Both the position numbers and the translations under genes were made by a program. The notes under the pieces are model-generated. The model did no database searches and was not told the origin of the DNA. It worked only from the letters and a program-made list of their open reading frames with translations. Source: CAYXUG01 sp964468655 (lineage in GTDB: Bacteria; Fidelibacterota; Marinisomatia; Marinisomatales; CAYXUG01). From it: a DNA stretch of 35,363 bases. The DNA is taken from the NCBI GenBank assembly GCA_964468655.1, contig CAYXUG010000013.1:1-35363 (forward strand), in the 5' to 3' direction. Positions 1 through 7,254 of this stretch are shown one piece after another. Position 1 is the stretch's first letter. Every line of letters starts with the position of its first letter.

Positions 1-220
1 CCATGGCTTCTTTAACTCCCAAAACTGTAAACCATGTCTATGGTAAGACACTAATATTAGATGTTTGTCGTTGGATCTTGGACGTCATGAGGTAAGAGAT
101 AGGAAATAGAAGTTAGACGTTTTACGAGAGTTACCTGCCTACCCACAAAATCCCTTCGTCAGATAGGCGCTTTACGAGTTACGTTTTACAGTTGATTGAA
201 GATTAATTAACCTATCTACT

Positions 221-234
221 CCGCCAACCGGCGG
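221..234. repeat. GC-rich hairpin downstream of tRNA-Glu
   Basis: CCGCC (221-225) and GGCGG (230-234) pair around a 4-base loop, 12 bases beyond the 3' end of the minus-strand tRNA-Glu. No T-run follows on the minus strand, so it is not a typical intrinsic terminator. It could be a REP-like palindrome or help end the bolA-grxD-tRNA transcript. The rest of 1-245 shows no supportable gene. Confidence 0.35.
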
Positions 235-245
235 GCTTTAAATCG

Positions 246-317
246 TGACCCCTAGGAGAATCGAACTCCTGTTGCCAGGATGAAAACCTGGCGTCCTAAC
301 CACTAGACGAAGGGGCC
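246..317 (-). tRNA. tRNA-Glu (anticodon TTC)
   Basis: The minus strand folds as a complete 72-nt cloverleaf. The 7-bp acceptor stem (with one G-T wobble) begins GGCCCCT. The anticodon stem CCAGG/CCTGG holds the loop TTTTCAT, so the anticodon is TTC, which reads glutamate codons. The T arm is AGGAG-TTCGATT-CTCCT and the discriminator base is A at 246. CCA is not encoded. The gene begins 4 bases after the stop of grxD on the same strand, so it may be cotranscribed with bolA-grxD. Confidence 0.95.
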
Positions 318-321
318 TAAC

Positions 322-645
322 TTATTCTGTTTCTTCCGATACTTTTTCCAGAATGTTCTTCAGTTCACCGTTCTGGTGAAGTTCCAGCGCAATGTCACAC
401 CCACCCACAAGATCGCCATTTACAAAAAGTTGCGGAATGGTGGGCCAGTTTGAAATTTCCGATAATCTCAAGCGAATTTCCGGATCGGTCAAAACATTCA
501 CTGCTTTAAAATCAATATCGTATTGATTCAACACTTCCACCACCGCATGGGAGAAACCGCACATGGGCATTTCCTTTGTTCCTTTCATGTAAAGAATCAC
601 AGGATTCCCTTTGATGTCATTCTGAATTTGCTCTTTTAATTCCAT
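322..645 (-). CDS. grxD: Monothiol glutaredoxin, Grx4/GrxD family
   Basis: This 107-residue protein has the size and layout of the single-domain Grx4 family. Near residues 28-32 it has the monothiol active site CGFS, preceded by the glutathione-binding KGTKEMPMC segment, then the conserved WPTIPQLFVNG segment (cis-Pro region) and a GGCD motif. Family knowledge: CGFS glutaredoxins bind a glutathione-ligated [2Fe-2S] cluster as homodimers or as heterodimers with BolA proteins, and act in the cytoplasm in Fe-S cluster delivery and iron sensing. A BolA-family gene lies 15 bases upstream on the same strand, which supports a Grx-BolA pair. The tRNA-Glu gene follows 4 bases downstream. Identification is secure; the client proteins are unknown. 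Confidence 0.96.
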   Translation of the reverse strand: MELKEQIQNDIKGNPVILYMKGTKEMPMCGFSHAVVEVLNQYDIDFKAVNVLTDPEIRLRLSEISNWPTIPQLFVNGDLVGGCDIALELHQNGELKNILEKVSEETE

Positions 646-660
646 AATTGATCTTTCTAT

Positions 661-894
661 TTAAACTTTTTCCGGGACAACTGTTTTAAGTCCCAAAGCA
701 TGAATACCCTGCGTCATATATTCACCAAGACTATCATACACCTTCCGGTGCTGTTCAATGAGGGACAGTCCTTCAAATCCATTCCACTCCACAATGGCGT
801 TGAAGTGATCTCCTGTATTCCGCTCATCGGTAACTTCAACTATGGCTCCGGGGAGTCCTTGTATTATCAAATCTTTAACCATCTCGGTTGTCAT
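661..894 (-). CDS. BolA/IbaG-family protein
   Basis: This 77-residue protein matches the BolA fold in length and in its C-terminal helix-turn signature: QHRKVYDSLGEYM, then GIHALGLKT with the invariant His that can ligate a shared Fe-S cluster. Its shortness and lack of a C-terminal extension are closer to IbaG/YrbA than to E. coli BolA (inference). It starts with ATG and sits directly upstream of the monothiol glutaredoxin gene. Together they probably form the known BolA-Grx [2Fe-2S] heterocomplex for iron-sulfur trafficking. No strong Shine-Dalgarno sequence is visible. The upstream neighbour fxsA is divergent, about 120 bases away, so promoters for both directions lie in 895-1014. Confidence 0.93.
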   Translation of the reverse strand: MTTEMVKDLIIQGLPGAIVEVTDERNTGDHFNAIVEWNGFEGLSLIEQHRKVYDSLGEYMTQGIHALGLKTVVPEKV

Positions 895-1014
895 AGCGGC
901 GCAAATTTAATTAAAAATGATTTTATGGCAATGCAGTTTTTGAAAATAAATCACCATGTTGACTTGGCGCAGTTTATTCGTAATTTTGCGCCCATAACGT
1001 AAACGCAAAGATTC

Positions 1015-1413
1015 ATGTTCCCAAAACTATTAACACTTTTTATCTGTCTTCCACTTGTTGAAATCCTCATTCTCATCAAATTGGGTGAAGTATTCGGTTT
1101 CTGGTACACTGTATTTCTTGTTATCGGTACAGGAATTCTTGGTGCAACTTTGGCAAGAGCCCAGGGATTCTGGGTATGGATGGAAATCCAGCAGGATCTC
1201 CAAAAAGGGAATATGCCTGCTGATAAAATGATTGACGGTCTTATGATTTTTGTTGGCGGAATTGTACTCCTCACACCCGGACTCCTTTCCGATATTTTCG
1301 GATTCGCAATGCTTGTGCCGCTAACAAGAAACATATTTAAGCGATGGATCAAAAATAAACTGGAAGAAATGCACCAAAGCGGAAATTCGAAGATAACTTT
1401 TTTTATCAAATAA
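1015..1413 (+). CDS. fxsA: FxsA-family membrane protein
   Basis: This 132-residue protein has the FxsA family pattern: a first hydrophobic hairpin (residues about 4-45) containing PLVEILILIKLGEVFG and the small-residue run GTGILGATLARAQG, then an amphipathic stretch with QQDLQKG, then a second hydrophobic segment with GGIVLLTPGLLSDIFG. E. coli FxsA is an inner-membrane protein that, when overproduced, relieves exclusion of phage T7 by the F plasmid; its normal role is unclear. The tail is short and basic rather than the long tail of the E. coli protein. The gene starts 13 bases before thrC, so it may share a transcript with thrC-thrB, although no functional link is known. Confidence 0.92.
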   Translation: MFPKLLTLFICLPLVEILILIKLGEVFGFWYTVFLVIGTGILGATLARAQGFWVWMEIQQDLQKGNMPADKMIDGLMIFVGGIVLLTPGLLSDIFGFAMLVPLTRNIFKRWIKNKLEEMHQSGNSKITFFIK

Positions 1414-1426
1414 AATAAACGGCAAA

Positions 1427-2818
1427 ATGAATCTCCAAAATAGAATTCTTTATCAAAGCACGAATCAAAAACTAACGGAAGTAGAGCACCTGGATCCAGT
1501 TACATTTCGTGAAGCGCTTTTTAACGGAATTTCTCCTGATGGTGGATTGTATATGCCAACCTTTGTACCTCAAATGTCCAAAGGATTCTTAGAGCAAAAT
1601 GCAAAATGCAAAATGCAAAATGCAAAAAATTACTCAGAGGTGGCACTTGAAATATTATCGCTTTTTCTTGAATCTGAAATTGAAGAACCCATATTAGAAC
1701 AGATTGTTAAAGACGCCTACAATTTTCCCGTTCCTCTTGAACAGTTAGATGATTCAACTTTCATTTTGCGGCTTGACCAGGGACCCACAGCTTCATTCAA
1801 GGATTTTGCCGCACGATTTATGGCAAAAGCCATGAATCATCTGAAACCTGCTGGTAAAGAAATTACCATCCTTGTGGCAACTTCCGGAGATACGGGCAGC
1901 GCCGTGGGAGAAGCATTCCGTGGACTCGATGGATTCCGGGTATTTATTATTTATCCGGAGAATGAAGTCAGTCCCACCCAAAAGCATCAGCTCGATTCCA
2001 TTGGGGAGAATGTTCAAGCCGTTGCAATAGACTGTAAGTTTGACGACTGCCAAAACCTGGTAAAACTGGCATTTGAAGATGATGACATCAGGCACCTGAA
2101 TCTAACCTCCGCCAATTCCATTAACATCGGTCGGCTCCTACCACAGATTGCTTATTATTTCTACGCTTGGTCGAAATTGGAAACTGATTCAGACAGTCTT
2201 ATTTTTTCTGTCCCTTCAGGGAATTTCGGTAATTCTTTGGGAGGAGAATTGGCAAAACGGATGGGACTGCCTATTAAGAAGCTTATCATCGCCGTGAACG
2301 AAAATGATGAATTTCCTCATTTTCTCACAAGCGGAGAATACAAAAAAGTGGCGCCCTCCCGGAACTGCCTTTCCAATGCCATGAATGTGGGAAATCCCAG
2401 TAACCTCGCCCGATACTTCGATTTATATGGCGGCACAATCACTCGCGATGGCCCAATCCACAGACAGCCGAATTTGGATGAAATGAAATCGTTCTTAAAC
2501 TCCTACTCAATTAGCGATGTTGATACGGTTTCAACAATAAAAAGCATTTTTGATAAATATAATGTTGTTGTGGAACCCCATGGCGCTGTGGGACTTGCTG
2601 CACTAGAGAAATATCGTAATGATACTAACGATCATTCAATTGCAATCTGTCTTGAAACGGCACACCCTGCCAAATTCCCGGAGACGGTGGAGGAGGTTCT
2701 TCAAATCAAAATTGATCCGCACAAGTCTCTGGCATCAATTGCATATCGGGCAGGACATTACCATAAAATTGACAATAATTATGAATCCTTTAAAACCTAT
2801 TTACTGGAGAAAAGCTGA
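1427..2818 (+). CDS. thrC: Threonine synthase
   Basis: This 463-residue protein is a PLP-dependent threonine synthase (O-phospho-L-homoserine to L-threonine and phosphate, last step of threonine synthesis). Visible hallmarks: N-terminal FNGISPDGGLYMP, the PLP-lysine segment GPTASFKDFAARF, the ATSGDTGSAV phosphate loop, NSINIGRLLPQ, SVPSGNFGN and a C-terminal ETAHPAKFPETVEE. This is the E. coli-like architecture (about 430 residues). An extra low-complexity stretch near residues 56-67, rich in AKCKMQNAK, comes from a 7-bp tandem repeat in the DNA (1594-1621); it lies between conserved blocks and looks tolerated. The stop codon directly precedes the thrB start, consistent with translational coupling. 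No homoserine dehydrogenase or aspartokinase gene is in the window. Confidence 0.97.
   Translation: MNLQNRILYQSTNQKLTEVEHLDPVTFREALFNGISPDGGLYMPTFVPQMSKGFLEQNAKCKMQNAKNYSEVALEILSLFLESEIEEPILEQIVKDAYNFPVPLEQLDDSTFILRLDQGPTASFKDFAARFMAKAMNHLKPAGKEITILVATSGDTGSAVGEAFRGLDGFRVFIIYPENEVSPTQKHQLDSIGENVQAVAIDCKFDDCQNLVKLAFEDDDIRHLNLTSANSINIGRLLPQIAYYFYAWSKLETDSDSLIFSVPSGNFGNSLGGELAKRMGLPIKKLIIAVNENDEFPHFLTSGEYKKVAPSRNCLSNAMNVGNPSNLARYFDLYGGTITRDGPIHRQPNLDEMKSFLNSYSISDVDTVSTIKSIFDKYNVVVEPHGAVGLAALEKYRNDTNDHSIAICLETAHPAKFPETVEEVLQIKIDPHKSLASIAYRAGHYHKIDNNYESFKTYLLEKS
1594..1627 (+). repeat. 7-bp tandem repeat (GCAAAAT) inside thrC
   Basis: Four perfect copies of GCAAAAT (1594-1621) are followed by a partial copy ending in an A-run. 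The unit is not a multiple of three, so gain or loss of one copy would shift the thrC reading frame. It encodes the low-complexity segment of threonine synthase between two conserved blocks. Confidence 0.95.
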
Positions 2819-3742
2819 ATGGAATGGATTAAAGTTTTTGCACCCGCAACGGTAGCGAATATCGGACCTGGATTTGACATTCTAGGAATGGCGGTAACCG
2901 GATTAGGCGATGTTGTTGAAGCCCGGGGAAATGAATCTGGTGTAGTTATTTCACATATTGAGGGAACTGATAAACTTCCGATGGAATCAGAAAAAAATAC
3001 AGCCGGAATTGCCGCCTCTGAAGTTTTGAAGCTACTGGAGAATCCCGGTGGTATTGAAATAAAACTTAAAAAAGGACTCCCTCTCGGTTCGGGACTCGGT
3101 TCCAGCGCCGCATCAGCTGCCGCAGGCGCTTTTGCTGCCAACGCCTTATATGGCAACAAATTATCCAAGGAAGAACTAATTCTGCCAGCCACAAAAGCAG
3201 AAGAAAAGGTGTCCGGATTTCATGCGGATAACACCGCGCCATCCTTGTTGGGTAGCGCTGTGCTGGTACGGTCTCTCAAACCCCTTGATGTCATTAAACT
3301 CGGTACCATTGATGAGATTACCATCGTCCTTGTTACACCGGATAATTCCATATTTACAAAAGAGGCAAGAACTGTCCTCCCTGATTCAGTTACCTTGGAA
3401 AAGTATGTTCGAAATATGGCAAATACATCCGCTGTTTCTACAGCATTTGTGAAAAATGACTATGGACTTTTTGTACGCAGTTTGACTGACGAAGTGGTCG
3501 AGCCTGAAAGAGCAAAACTGATTAATGGAATCGATGAAGTTAAAAAGGCAGGTCTGGATGCCGGGGCTGATTCTGTTAATATTTCCGGTTCGGGACCTAC
3601 CCTGTTTGCTGTTATTAATCAACAAGAGGAAAAAGCAAATAGTATTGCATCCGACATGGTACAGGCATTTTCAAATGCAGGAAGAGAATCTAAAAGTCAA
3701 ATATCGAGAATCGATTTAGAAGGAACCAGGATTATCCCCTAA
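2819..3742 (+). CDS. thrB: Homoserine kinase (GHMP family)
   Basis: This 307-residue GHMP kinase phosphorylates L-homoserine with ATP, supplying the substrate of the threonine synthase encoded just upstream. Visible motifs: N-terminal VFAPATVANIGPGFD, the ATP-binding loop GLPLGSGLGSSAASA (residues about 85-99), and the C-terminal NISGSGPTLFA motif (motif 3) near residue 255. Its length matches bacterial ThrB (about 300-310 residues). The ATG abuts the thrC stop codon (TGAATG), which fits coupled translation of the two consecutive pathway enzymes. The order thrC-thrB is the reverse of the E. coli order thrB-thrC. The gene converges on the minus-strand cold-shock gene, with only 21 bases between the two stops and no clear terminator. 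Confidence 0.97.
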   Translation: MEWIKVFAPATVANIGPGFDILGMAVTGLGDVVEARGNESGVVISHIEGTDKLPMESEKNTAGIAASEVLKLLENPGGIEIKLKKGLPLGSGLGSSAASAAAGAFAANALYGNKLSKEELILPATKAEEKVSGFHADNTAPSLLGSAVLVRSLKPLDVIKLGTIDEITIVLVTPDNSIFTKEARTVLPDSVTLEKYVRNMANTSAVSTAFVKNDYGLFVRSLTDEVVEPERAKLINGIDEVKKAGLDAGADSVNISGSGPTLFAVINQQEEKANSIASDMVQAFSNAGRESKSQISRIDLEGTRIIP

Positions 3743-3763
3743 TCAATTCACCGGAGCGTACAC

Positions 3764-3970
3764 TCATGAAACCGTTTTAACATTCACTGCCCGGTCGCCC
3801 TTCACATCAAACTGCACATCAAACATCACCCTTTGACCCTGCCGCAGACCTTTTGACTGTAAATGCTGCATTAATCCACTTACATGGACAAAATAATCGT
3901 ACTCATCCTCATCGGTTATAAAACCAAATCCCCTACCGGCATCGTACTCTTTTACAGTTCCCATTTTCAT
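3764..3970 (-). CDS. Cold-shock-domain protein, small
   Basis: This 68-residue single cold shock domain carries variants of the nucleic-acid-binding motifs: RNP1-like RGFGFIT and RNP2-like YFVHVS, starting MKMGTVKEY. The start at 3970 is preferred over an upstream in-frame ATG because GAGGAGG lies 8-9 bases before it and because it forms an ATGA overlap with the stop of the upstream HAD gene, so translation of the two is probably coupled. Family knowledge: such domains bind single-stranded RNA or DNA and act as RNA chaperones. The sequence is diverged from canonical CspA (YDAGRGFGFI where CspA has WFNxxKGFGFI), so it may not be cold-induced. A second, more typical cold-shock protein is at 22784-22996. 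Confidence 0.9.
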   Translation of the reverse strand: MKMGTVKEYDAGRGFGFITDEDEYDYFVHVSGLMQHLQSKGLRQGQRVMFDVQFDVKGDRAVNVKTVS

Positions 3971-4641
3971 AATTTTTCCTCCTCTAATTTTCCGCGGACA
4001 AAAGGAATAATTTCCTGAATTGATTTTAAAAGCGTTACCCCGCAGGAAGACAACTTTTCTTCTGTATGATTTCCGCCGGGGATGAGAATACACGCCGTCC
4101 CCAATGAATCTGCCACCTCAAAATCGTGTACCGTATCTCCAATGAACAAAACAGTTTCCGGTCTGCAGCCAAGTTTTTCCATTAACCTTTCTCCCTGCTC
4201 AGTTTTCCCGAATGCATAATGATTATTGAGTCCCATCACATGCTTAAACTGTGAATAAATACCGTGATGTTCCAAAAGATCATCCAGCGTTTCCTGCTTG
4301 TAAGCCGATAATATTGAATGAGAAATTCCCATGGAATTCAGTTCGTCCAAAACGGGAACTGTCTCCGGTTGAAGCTGTGGTTCATAACGGCGTTTTTCAT
4401 ATTCCACAATAAATTCAGTTCCGGAAATTTCAAAAGGTTCCTTTTCAAAATCAAATCCTAACCTGCGGTAATAATCAATGACCGGGAAATCAAACACCTC
4501 CTGATATCGCTCATGTGTTAACCCCCGCATCCCTCTTTTCACCAGCATGCCGTTCATGATATCCACGCACATCCACGCATCATTTAGGAGCGTACCGTTC
4601 CAGTCCCAGATGATATGTTTGAATTTACATCTTCCCGTCAC
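3967..4641 (-). CDS. HAD-family hydrolase, phosphoglycolate phosphatase-like
   Basis: This 224-residue haloacid-dehalogenase-superfamily protein has motif I IIWDWNGTLLND (nucleophile Asp in DWNGT), a cap-domain region at about residues 20-95, motif II in ISHSILSAYK (Ser after the second strand), motif III Lys around FGKTEQG, and motif IV LFIGDTVHDFEVAD. It is probably a small-molecule phosphatase; the arrangement resembles phosphoglycolate phosphatase/Gph-type proteins, but the substrate cannot be told from sequence. The only in-frame start giving the full motif I is GTG at 4641, with no evident Shine-Dalgarno sequence. The stop overlaps the start of the downstream cold-shock-domain gene, so the two are likely coupled. 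Confidence 0.9.
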   Translation of the reverse strand: MTGRCKFKHIIWDWNGTLLNDAWMCVDIMNGMLVKRGMRGLTHERYQEVFDFPVIDYYRRLGFDFEKEPFEISGTEFIVEYEKRRYEPQLQPETVPVLDELNSMGISHSILSAYKQETLDDLLEHHGIYSQFKHVMGLNNHYAFGKTEQGERLMEKLGCRPETVLFIGDTVHDFEVADSLGTACILIPGGNHTEEKLSSCGVTLLKSIQEIIPFVRGKLEEEKL

Positions 4642-4854
4642 GGTAGAAAGTTTACGGATGGAGAAAAAATAATCACAGTGTAAATTTACTACACTTGAAA
4701 AACATGATTCAAATTGCCTGTGTTCACGAAATAAACGAAGCTGAAACGCTGATTTTACTTTTTTTGCAGTATAGAAAAAATTAGTTTTTTGATCTTACAA
4801 ATTAATCTGTGCAATCTGCGTAAATCTGCGGCAATAATAGTGTAATTCGCAGTT

Positions 4855-5237
4855 TTAATTTAAAGAATGGGGAGTCACAAGTTGGAATGGAGCAATTTCA
4901 GCATCGAATCCTGTTTTATCATCATAGACCATTTGGTAGGTTCCTTTCATTATTCCAAAATCTGTTCTTAGGGGACAATAACTGGAATATTTGAATGCTT
5001 CCCCCGGTTCAAGGCGCGGCTGATATCCTACAACTCCCGGACCTCTTACTTCTTCAACTTGGCCGGCACCATCAGCAATATGCCAATACCGACTAATGAG
5101 AGTAACCGGAATTTGCCCTTCATTTGATATAGTTACATGGTAAGCAAAAAATAGAGAGGTTCACTTGGATCAGACCGTTCGGGAATATATTCACTTTCAA
5201 CCTCAACACGAATCCCCTTTGTAAATGCTGTTGACAC
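4855..5237 (-). pseudogene. apaG: apaG with a one-base frameshift
   Basis: Translating the minus strand from GTG at 5237 gives the ApaG N-terminus (KGIRVEVESEYIPERS, then PLYF). After the homopolymer at 5146-5151 (six T on the minus strand) the frame must move by one base to continue: AYHVTISNEG, SRYWHIADGAG, VRGPGVVGYQPRLEPGEAF, YSSYCPLRTDFGIMKGTY, ending TPHSLN at 4855. The joined product would be 127 residues, the normal ApaG size (E. coli 125). ApaG is a small beta-sandwich (DUF525) protein linked to Co2+/Mg2+ resistance. All conserved blocks are intact, so this is either a very recent mutation, slippage-corrected expression, or a sequencing error in a T-run. It lies 40 bases downstream of bfr on the same strand. 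Confidence 0.88.
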
Positions 5238-5277
5238 TAAGATTCAGATCAAAGCTGAATTATTTTGTCTATTTTTC

Positions 5278-5745
5278 CTACCCTAACTGCTGAGCGAGAT
5301 AATTTTCGGTACCGAGTTCATTCATCAGCCGCATCTGCGTTTCCAGCCAGTCCACGTGTTCCTGCTCATCAGCAAGAAGTGCTTCAAACAGTTCCCGTGT
5401 TGCATGGTCACCCACTTTAAAACAGGTTTCAATTGCATTCTGAAGCACATCACAATTTGCCAATTCCAACTTTAAATCATATTTAAATTGATCTTTGACA
5501 TTTGCTCCAACCATGAGTTTATCGTATGCGGACATATCCGGTGTACCTTCCAGAAACAAAATTCTTTCCATCAGCTTATCCGCATGTTCCATTTCTTCAA
5601 TGGATTCATCATACGCATGCTTCGCCAGTGTTTTGTACCCCCAGTCCTTCAGCATTTTTGAATGAAGAAAAAACTGGTTGATTGCTGTGAGCTCTTTGCA
5701 CAAGCATTGATTCAGCGCTGTAATAATATTTTTATGACCTTTCAT
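5278..5745 (-). CDS. bfr: Bacterioferritin
   Basis: This 155-residue ferritin-like four-helix protein has the full bacterioferritin ligand set at canonical positions: ferroxidase residues E18, E51, H54, E94, E127 and H130, and the haem-ligand Met at position 52. Family knowledge: Bfr forms a 24-subunit haem-containing shell that oxidises Fe(II) and stores it as a ferric mineral in the cytoplasm. A strong Shine-Dalgarno GGAGG lies 8 bases upstream of the ATG. The gene stands between R2lox and apaG, all on the minus strand, with 142 bases of AT-rich upstream DNA that should hold its promoter. A perfect 14-base palindrome (5870-5883) lies at the far end of that region. The protein should be catalytically competent. 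Confidence 0.97.
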   Translation of the reverse strand: MKGHKNIITALNQCLCKELTAINQFFLHSKMLKDWGYKTLAKHAYDESIEEMEHADKLMERILFLEGTPDMSAYDKLMVGANVKDQFKYDLKLELANCDVLQNAIETCFKVGDHATRELFEALLADEQEHVDWLETQMRLMNELGTENYLAQQLG

Positions 5746-5869
5746 TTGTCCGCCTCCAAATAATTATTTTTTTAACTGCATTAAAATTAATAACTATTTA
5801 GTGTAATATTCAAGGAATAATTTTCATTACTCATTGTTTTTATTACATTTAACGATATTGGGACTCAAT

Positions 5870-5883
5870 CTCAATTAATTGAG
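5870..5883. promoter_or_regulatory. Perfect 14-bp palindrome between R2lox and bfr
   Basis: CTCAATTAATTGAG is a perfect inverted repeat just beyond the R2lox stop and about 125 bases upstream of the bfr start. It has no Fur-box resemblance and no T-run. It could be an operator for bfr, a weak terminator stem for R2lox, or chance in AT-rich DNA. Confidence 0.2.
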
Positions 5884-5887
5884 GATT

Positions 5888-6799
5888 TTAGGTAGCAAAT
5901 TCCTCTGACCTGCGATGAATAATTTCATCCAAAGTCTGATTACGCGCTTTTTCAATCCGGTTCATTCTTTTCTGGAATTGTGTCATACCGTATTCGACAT
6001 AGTCCTCTCTATCCAAACCAAACGGAATTTCACCGAACTTGGCTTCGTGTTCGTCAAACAGATCGTTAATCAAACCAATGGCAGGCGTCAGTAATTCTGA
6101 CATTTTAGATTCCACGACCTGCCAGACTGATTCACCGTGCACAGCTACCAGCCGGGAAATGAAATAAATACCGAATCGCATGTGGCGGGATTCATCCCTT
6201 TGGACGAGTGTGATCCCCTCCATCATTCCGGGGAGAAAGTTGTTTTTTTCGAGCGCCTGATAAAACCCATAATACCCCGTTTCAGCAAGCATTCCTTCAA
6301 TAATCATGTTGTATGTTACAGACGCTTCCACCTGTGCTTCAGGCGATGTATCCGCATAAAGACGGCTCATAGCTTCAGGAAGCGCTTTGTAAAATAAGTC
6401 CTTGTAATTTTCTGTATGAAAGCGACTTAAATCTCCTTGATCTCCTATGACCACATCCAGAAATCTCCGGAAAAAATCTACATGTTTCGCTTCCTCCCAA
6501 AGAAATGAGGCAAGGTACATTTCCTCCTCCAGCCGTCCTTCTTCGGCTGTGACTTTAATGAGCGGAAGTAAGTCCAGGGTAACCGCTTCCTCTCCTGCCA
6601 AAAAGAGAGAACCCACGTGCAGGATAAATTCCCTTTGCGATTCGTCGAATGATTTCCAGTCTTCAATATCACGACTGAAATCTATGTCATTGGGATTCCA
6701 GATTCCCAGTTTTTTGGACTTCTGCCACAGGTGAAACATGACATGATTTTTATCCAGCCCATTTTCTCTTGTTGATTTGAATCTGCCGTTACTTTTCAT
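5888..6799 (-). CDS. R2-like ligand-binding oxidase (R2lox)
   Basis: This 303-residue ferritin-like protein belongs to the R2lox family, relatives of ribonucleotide reductase R2 that assemble a Mn/Fe centre, bind a long-chain fatty-acid-like ligand and form a Val-Tyr ether crosslink. Counting from the chosen start, E70, E103, H106, E168, E203 and H206 occupy the metal-ligand positions, and V73 and Y163 the crosslink pair. These are, by memory, offset by one from the Geobacillus kaustophilus protein. The start at 6799 (MKSNGRF) is chosen because GGAGG lies 8 bases before it; longer in-frame starts at 6814 and 6835 overlap the upstream gene. The SCP2-like gene directly upstream suggests a lipid-related role. 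The natural substrate of the family is unknown. Confidence 0.93.
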   Translation of the reverse strand: MKSNGRFKSTRENGLDKNHVMFHLWQKSKKLGIWNPNDIDFSRDIEDWKSFDESQREFILHVGSLFLAGEEAVTLDLLPLIKVTAEEGRLEEEMYLASFLWEEAKHVDFFRRFLDVVIGDQGDLSRFHTENYKDLFYKALPEAMSRLYADTSPEAQVEASVTYNMIIEGMLAETGYYGFYQALEKNNFLPGMMEGITLVQRDESRHMRFGIYFISRLVAVHGESVWQVVESKMSELLTPAIGLINDLFDEHEAKFGEIPFGLDREDYVEYGMTQFQKRMNRIEKARNQTLDEIIHRRSEEFAT

Positions 6800-6825
6800 T
6801 AGTAATACCTCCATGATTTTTTGCC

Positions 6826-7254
6826 CTATTCCCATCCTTCCGGGAATTCTGTATCCACACTTGCGGCGGATGATATCATTTCTTTTGCCGCTGTAATATA
6901 AGGTAAAAGGTCTGTGAGTTTGCCTTTGGTCAGTTGAAGTTTCCCCCTCATAAGCGCCATGAGCGGGTCCAATTTCCCATCTAAAATCTGCTTCCAGTTT
7001 TCGGGACTGGCTGAAATAATGTAAGGTGCCGACTCCAGATCATTGTCATTTGCTATCTTGCCTACACGGCATTTGCCATGCCATAAATCCAGAATGACAG
7101 TTCTGTCCTCCTCCAACCCCTTTTCAGGATCTGCTTTTAAAACAAGGACTGTTTCGCCCTCCCATTTTTGGGCAGCTTCTCTGTACTTTTCATTCCGGTT
7201 CAATTCCTGTTCCCAAGCATTTACCCACTCTTCTGTAAAAATTTCGTAGCCCAT
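6826..7254 (-). CDS. SCP2 sterol-carrier-like protein
   Basis: This 142-residue protein resembles the SCP2 sterol-transfer family: an N-terminal alpha-beta region with TVLVLKADPEKG and VILDLWHGKC strands, then a C-terminal stretch PLMALMRGKLQLTKGKLTDL (the typical 'G-K-L-x-x-x-G' SCP2 ending) and a final helix. SCP2-like domains form a hydrophobic tunnel for lipids or acyl-CoA. No signal peptide is visible, so it should be cytoplasmic. The ATG directly follows the TAA of the FG-GAP gene, and the end lies 26 bases before the preferred R2lox start. A lipid-carrier fold beside an oxidase known to hold a fatty acid suggests that the two act on the same ligand (inference). Confidence 0.8.
   Translation of the reverse strand: MGYEIFTEEWVNAWEQELNRNEKYREAAQKWEGETVLVLKADPEKGLEEDRTVILDLWHGKCRVGKIANDNDLESAPYIISASPENWKQILDGKLDPLMALMRGKLQLTKGKLTDLLPYITAAKEMISSAASVDTEFPEGWE

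Noticed and set aside
1..245. Possible gene fragment at the left edge
   Set aside because: No frame with start signal or recognised motif; only a small hairpin at 221-234 can be supported.
951..1409. Minus-strand ORF opposite fxsA
   Set aside because: It is the reverse strand of a clear FxsA-family gene and shows no domain.
3971..4093. N-terminal extension of the cold-shock-domain protein
   Set aside because: It overlaps the HAD coding region, has no ribosome binding site, and the start at 3970 has an ideal one.
5146..5151. Programmed frameshifting in apaG
   Set aside because: A run of six T gives no recognised slippery site or downstream structure, and apaG is not known to use recoding; mutation or sequencing error is simpler.
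6800..6835. Longer R2lox start
   Set aside because: It would overlap the SCP2-like gene and lacks a Shine-Dalgarno; ligand numbering fits the shorter form.
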